Positions 5,248 to 5,774 of a stretch of DNA of 5,774 bases are shown one piece after another. Position 1 is the stretch's first letter, and each line of letters opens with the position of its first letter. The position numbers and the translations under genes are program-made. Origin of the DNA: Moraxellaceae bacterium (GTDB taxonomy: Bacteria > Pseudomonadota > Gammaproteobacteria > Pseudomonadales > Moraxellaceae); contig JAUXNL010000064.1 in NCBI GenBank assembly GCA_030684415.1, positions 1 through 5,774 of the forward strand. The letters are read 5' to 3'. The notes beneath the pieces are model-generated. The model was not told the DNA's origin and searched no databases. It saw nothing but the letters and a program-made list of their open reading frames with translations.

Positions 5248-5274
5248 ATCCTCAGCAGGATATCAGGCACTTGC

Positions 5275-5308
5275 GTTGATGGCCGGAGGAATCCCGCCGG
5301 CCATCAAC
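5275..5308 (+). terminator. 12-bp perfect stem-loop after hsp20
   Basis: GTTGATGGCCGG (5275-5286) and CCGGCCATCAAC (5297-5308) are perfectly complementary with a 10-nt loop, starting 27 nt after the hsp20 stop codon. It is the strongest inverted repeat in this intergenic region and the likely 3' boundary of the hsp20 transcript. It is not followed by a T-run, so it could be a non-canonical terminator or an exonuclease-blocking 3' end. Confidence 0.6.
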
Positions 5309-5411
5309 CGGGAGTTGGCCCCGGCGACAAGCGCTTCATTGTGCAGGCGGACGACTGAAAAGCGCCGCTCATGTATCAGCAGGATCATGTTGCGTTCTTC
5401 TCTAAAGTATT

Positions 5412-5430
5412 CCCTTTGATCATCGAAGGG
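5412..5430. repeat. near-perfect palindrome between convergent genes
   Basis: CCCTTTGAT (5412-5420) and ATCGAAGGG (5422-5430) pair at eight of nine positions around one C, and the ninth is a T-G wobble on the plus strand. It may end transcription from one or both sides of this convergent region, or bind a protein. A second small dyad, CTTCA/TGAAG (5439-5451), lies just past the stop codon of the receiver-domain gene. Confidence 0.4.
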
Positions 5431-5455
5431 CATGCTCACTTCAGCCTGAAGAAAT

Positions 5456-5774
5456 TTACCGGGCCAGTGCTGTCGCCAACGCGCTGTACAGCAGTTGCAA
5501 GCGAATCGGCTTGGTCACGAAATCGTTCATCCCGGCATCACGGCAACGCAGCCGGTCTTCATTACCCGCATTGGCTGTCATTGCGATGATGGGCAGGCCG
5601 GCAAGCACAGCATTATGATGTGCGCGGATGCGGCGAGTGGCTTCAAAGCCATCCATGACCGGCATCTGTACATCCATCAACACGCAATCAAACTCATGCG
5701 CTTCGATCAATGCCAACGCCTCCGCACCATTTCCTGCCACGGTGACCACCACACCGGCATGCTGCAGCAACTCC
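5456..5774 (-). CDS. C-terminal receiver domain of hybrid histidine kinase or response regulator (partial)
   Basis: The gene enters from the right edge and its start lies outside the window. The visible 105 residues are most of a CheY-like receiver domain. The phospho-acceptor Asp lies in VLMDVQMPVMDG (visible residue 34), the conserved Thr in IIAMTANA (66) and the Lys in FVTKP (88). All are intact, so it should be phosphorylated. The opening ELLQHAGVVVTVAGNGAEAL and the MDVQMPVMDGFEATRRIR motif are typical of receiver domains at the end of BarA/ArcB-like hybrid sensor kinases. The first strand and its acidic pocket are not seen. The protein stops 14 residues after the KP motif, so no histidine phosphotransfer or output domain follows. 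It converges with hsp20; a functional link is not shown. Confidence 0.9.
   Translation of the reverse strand, partial: ELLQHAGVVVTVAGNGAEALALIEAHEFDCVLMDVQMPVMDGFEATRRIRAHHNAVLAGLPIIAMTANAGNEDRLRCRDAGMNDFVTKPIRLQLLYSALATALAR

Noticed and set aside
5248..5455. Small protein-coding gene between hsp20 and the receiver gene
   Set aside because: The short open frames here overlap hairpins or the receiver gene, lack ribosome binding sites and show no protein-like composition.

Overview
The window looks like a chromosomal segment of a Gram-negative bacterium, most probably a beta- or gammaproteobacterium (Pseudomonadota). The signs are moderately high GC, a short-chain dehydrogenase next to a PF10118-type protein under a divergent TetR regulator, a groE-like sigma-32 heat-shock promoter, and a BarA-style receiver domain. 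I cannot name a genus. There are no rRNA, tRNA, CRISPR or recognisable insertion-sequence genes.

Left part (1-2932): three genes are read leftwards as a probable operon. In transcription order they are a short-chain dehydrogenase/reductase (2932-2099), a PF10118-like 'metal-dependent hydrolase' (2040-1123) and a ferritin-like protein (1047-115). The last two each carry a full set of carboxylate-bridged diiron ligands, E ~30 ExxH and then E ~31-35 ExxH. The operon therefore seems to encode two different non-haem diiron proteins plus an NAD(P)-dependent oxidoreductase. This suggests oxidative remodelling of a hydrophobic or acyl-type substrate, but the substrate is unknown.

Middle part (2933-3740): a divergent TetR-family regulator (3051-3740) faces away from the operon. 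The shared intergenic region has an imperfect palindrome (3003-3031) whose two arms coincide with the best -10 and -35 candidates of the dehydrogenase operon, as expected for a TetR operator. An 18-bp segment including one arm recurs exactly, in inverted orientation, over the tetR stop codon (3732-3749). tetR is thus bracketed by an 18-bp inverted repeat, and the second copy lies upstream of the next gene.

Right part (3741-5774): an unrecognised helical protein (3874-4563) is followed by a small heat-shock protein of the Hsp20/alpha-crystallin family (4813-5247). Its upstream region holds an FNR/CRP-like palindrome, a near-consensus sigma-32 promoter, and a 5' leader in which the Shine-Dalgarno site is complementary to a segment near the predicted transcript start, a possible RNA thermometer. 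A convergent region with several hairpins separates it from the C-terminal receiver domain of a response regulator or hybrid histidine kinase, which enters from the right edge and is incomplete.

The points most worth following are the 18-bp inverted repeat around tetR, the paired diiron proteins, and the layered control region of the hsp20 gene.
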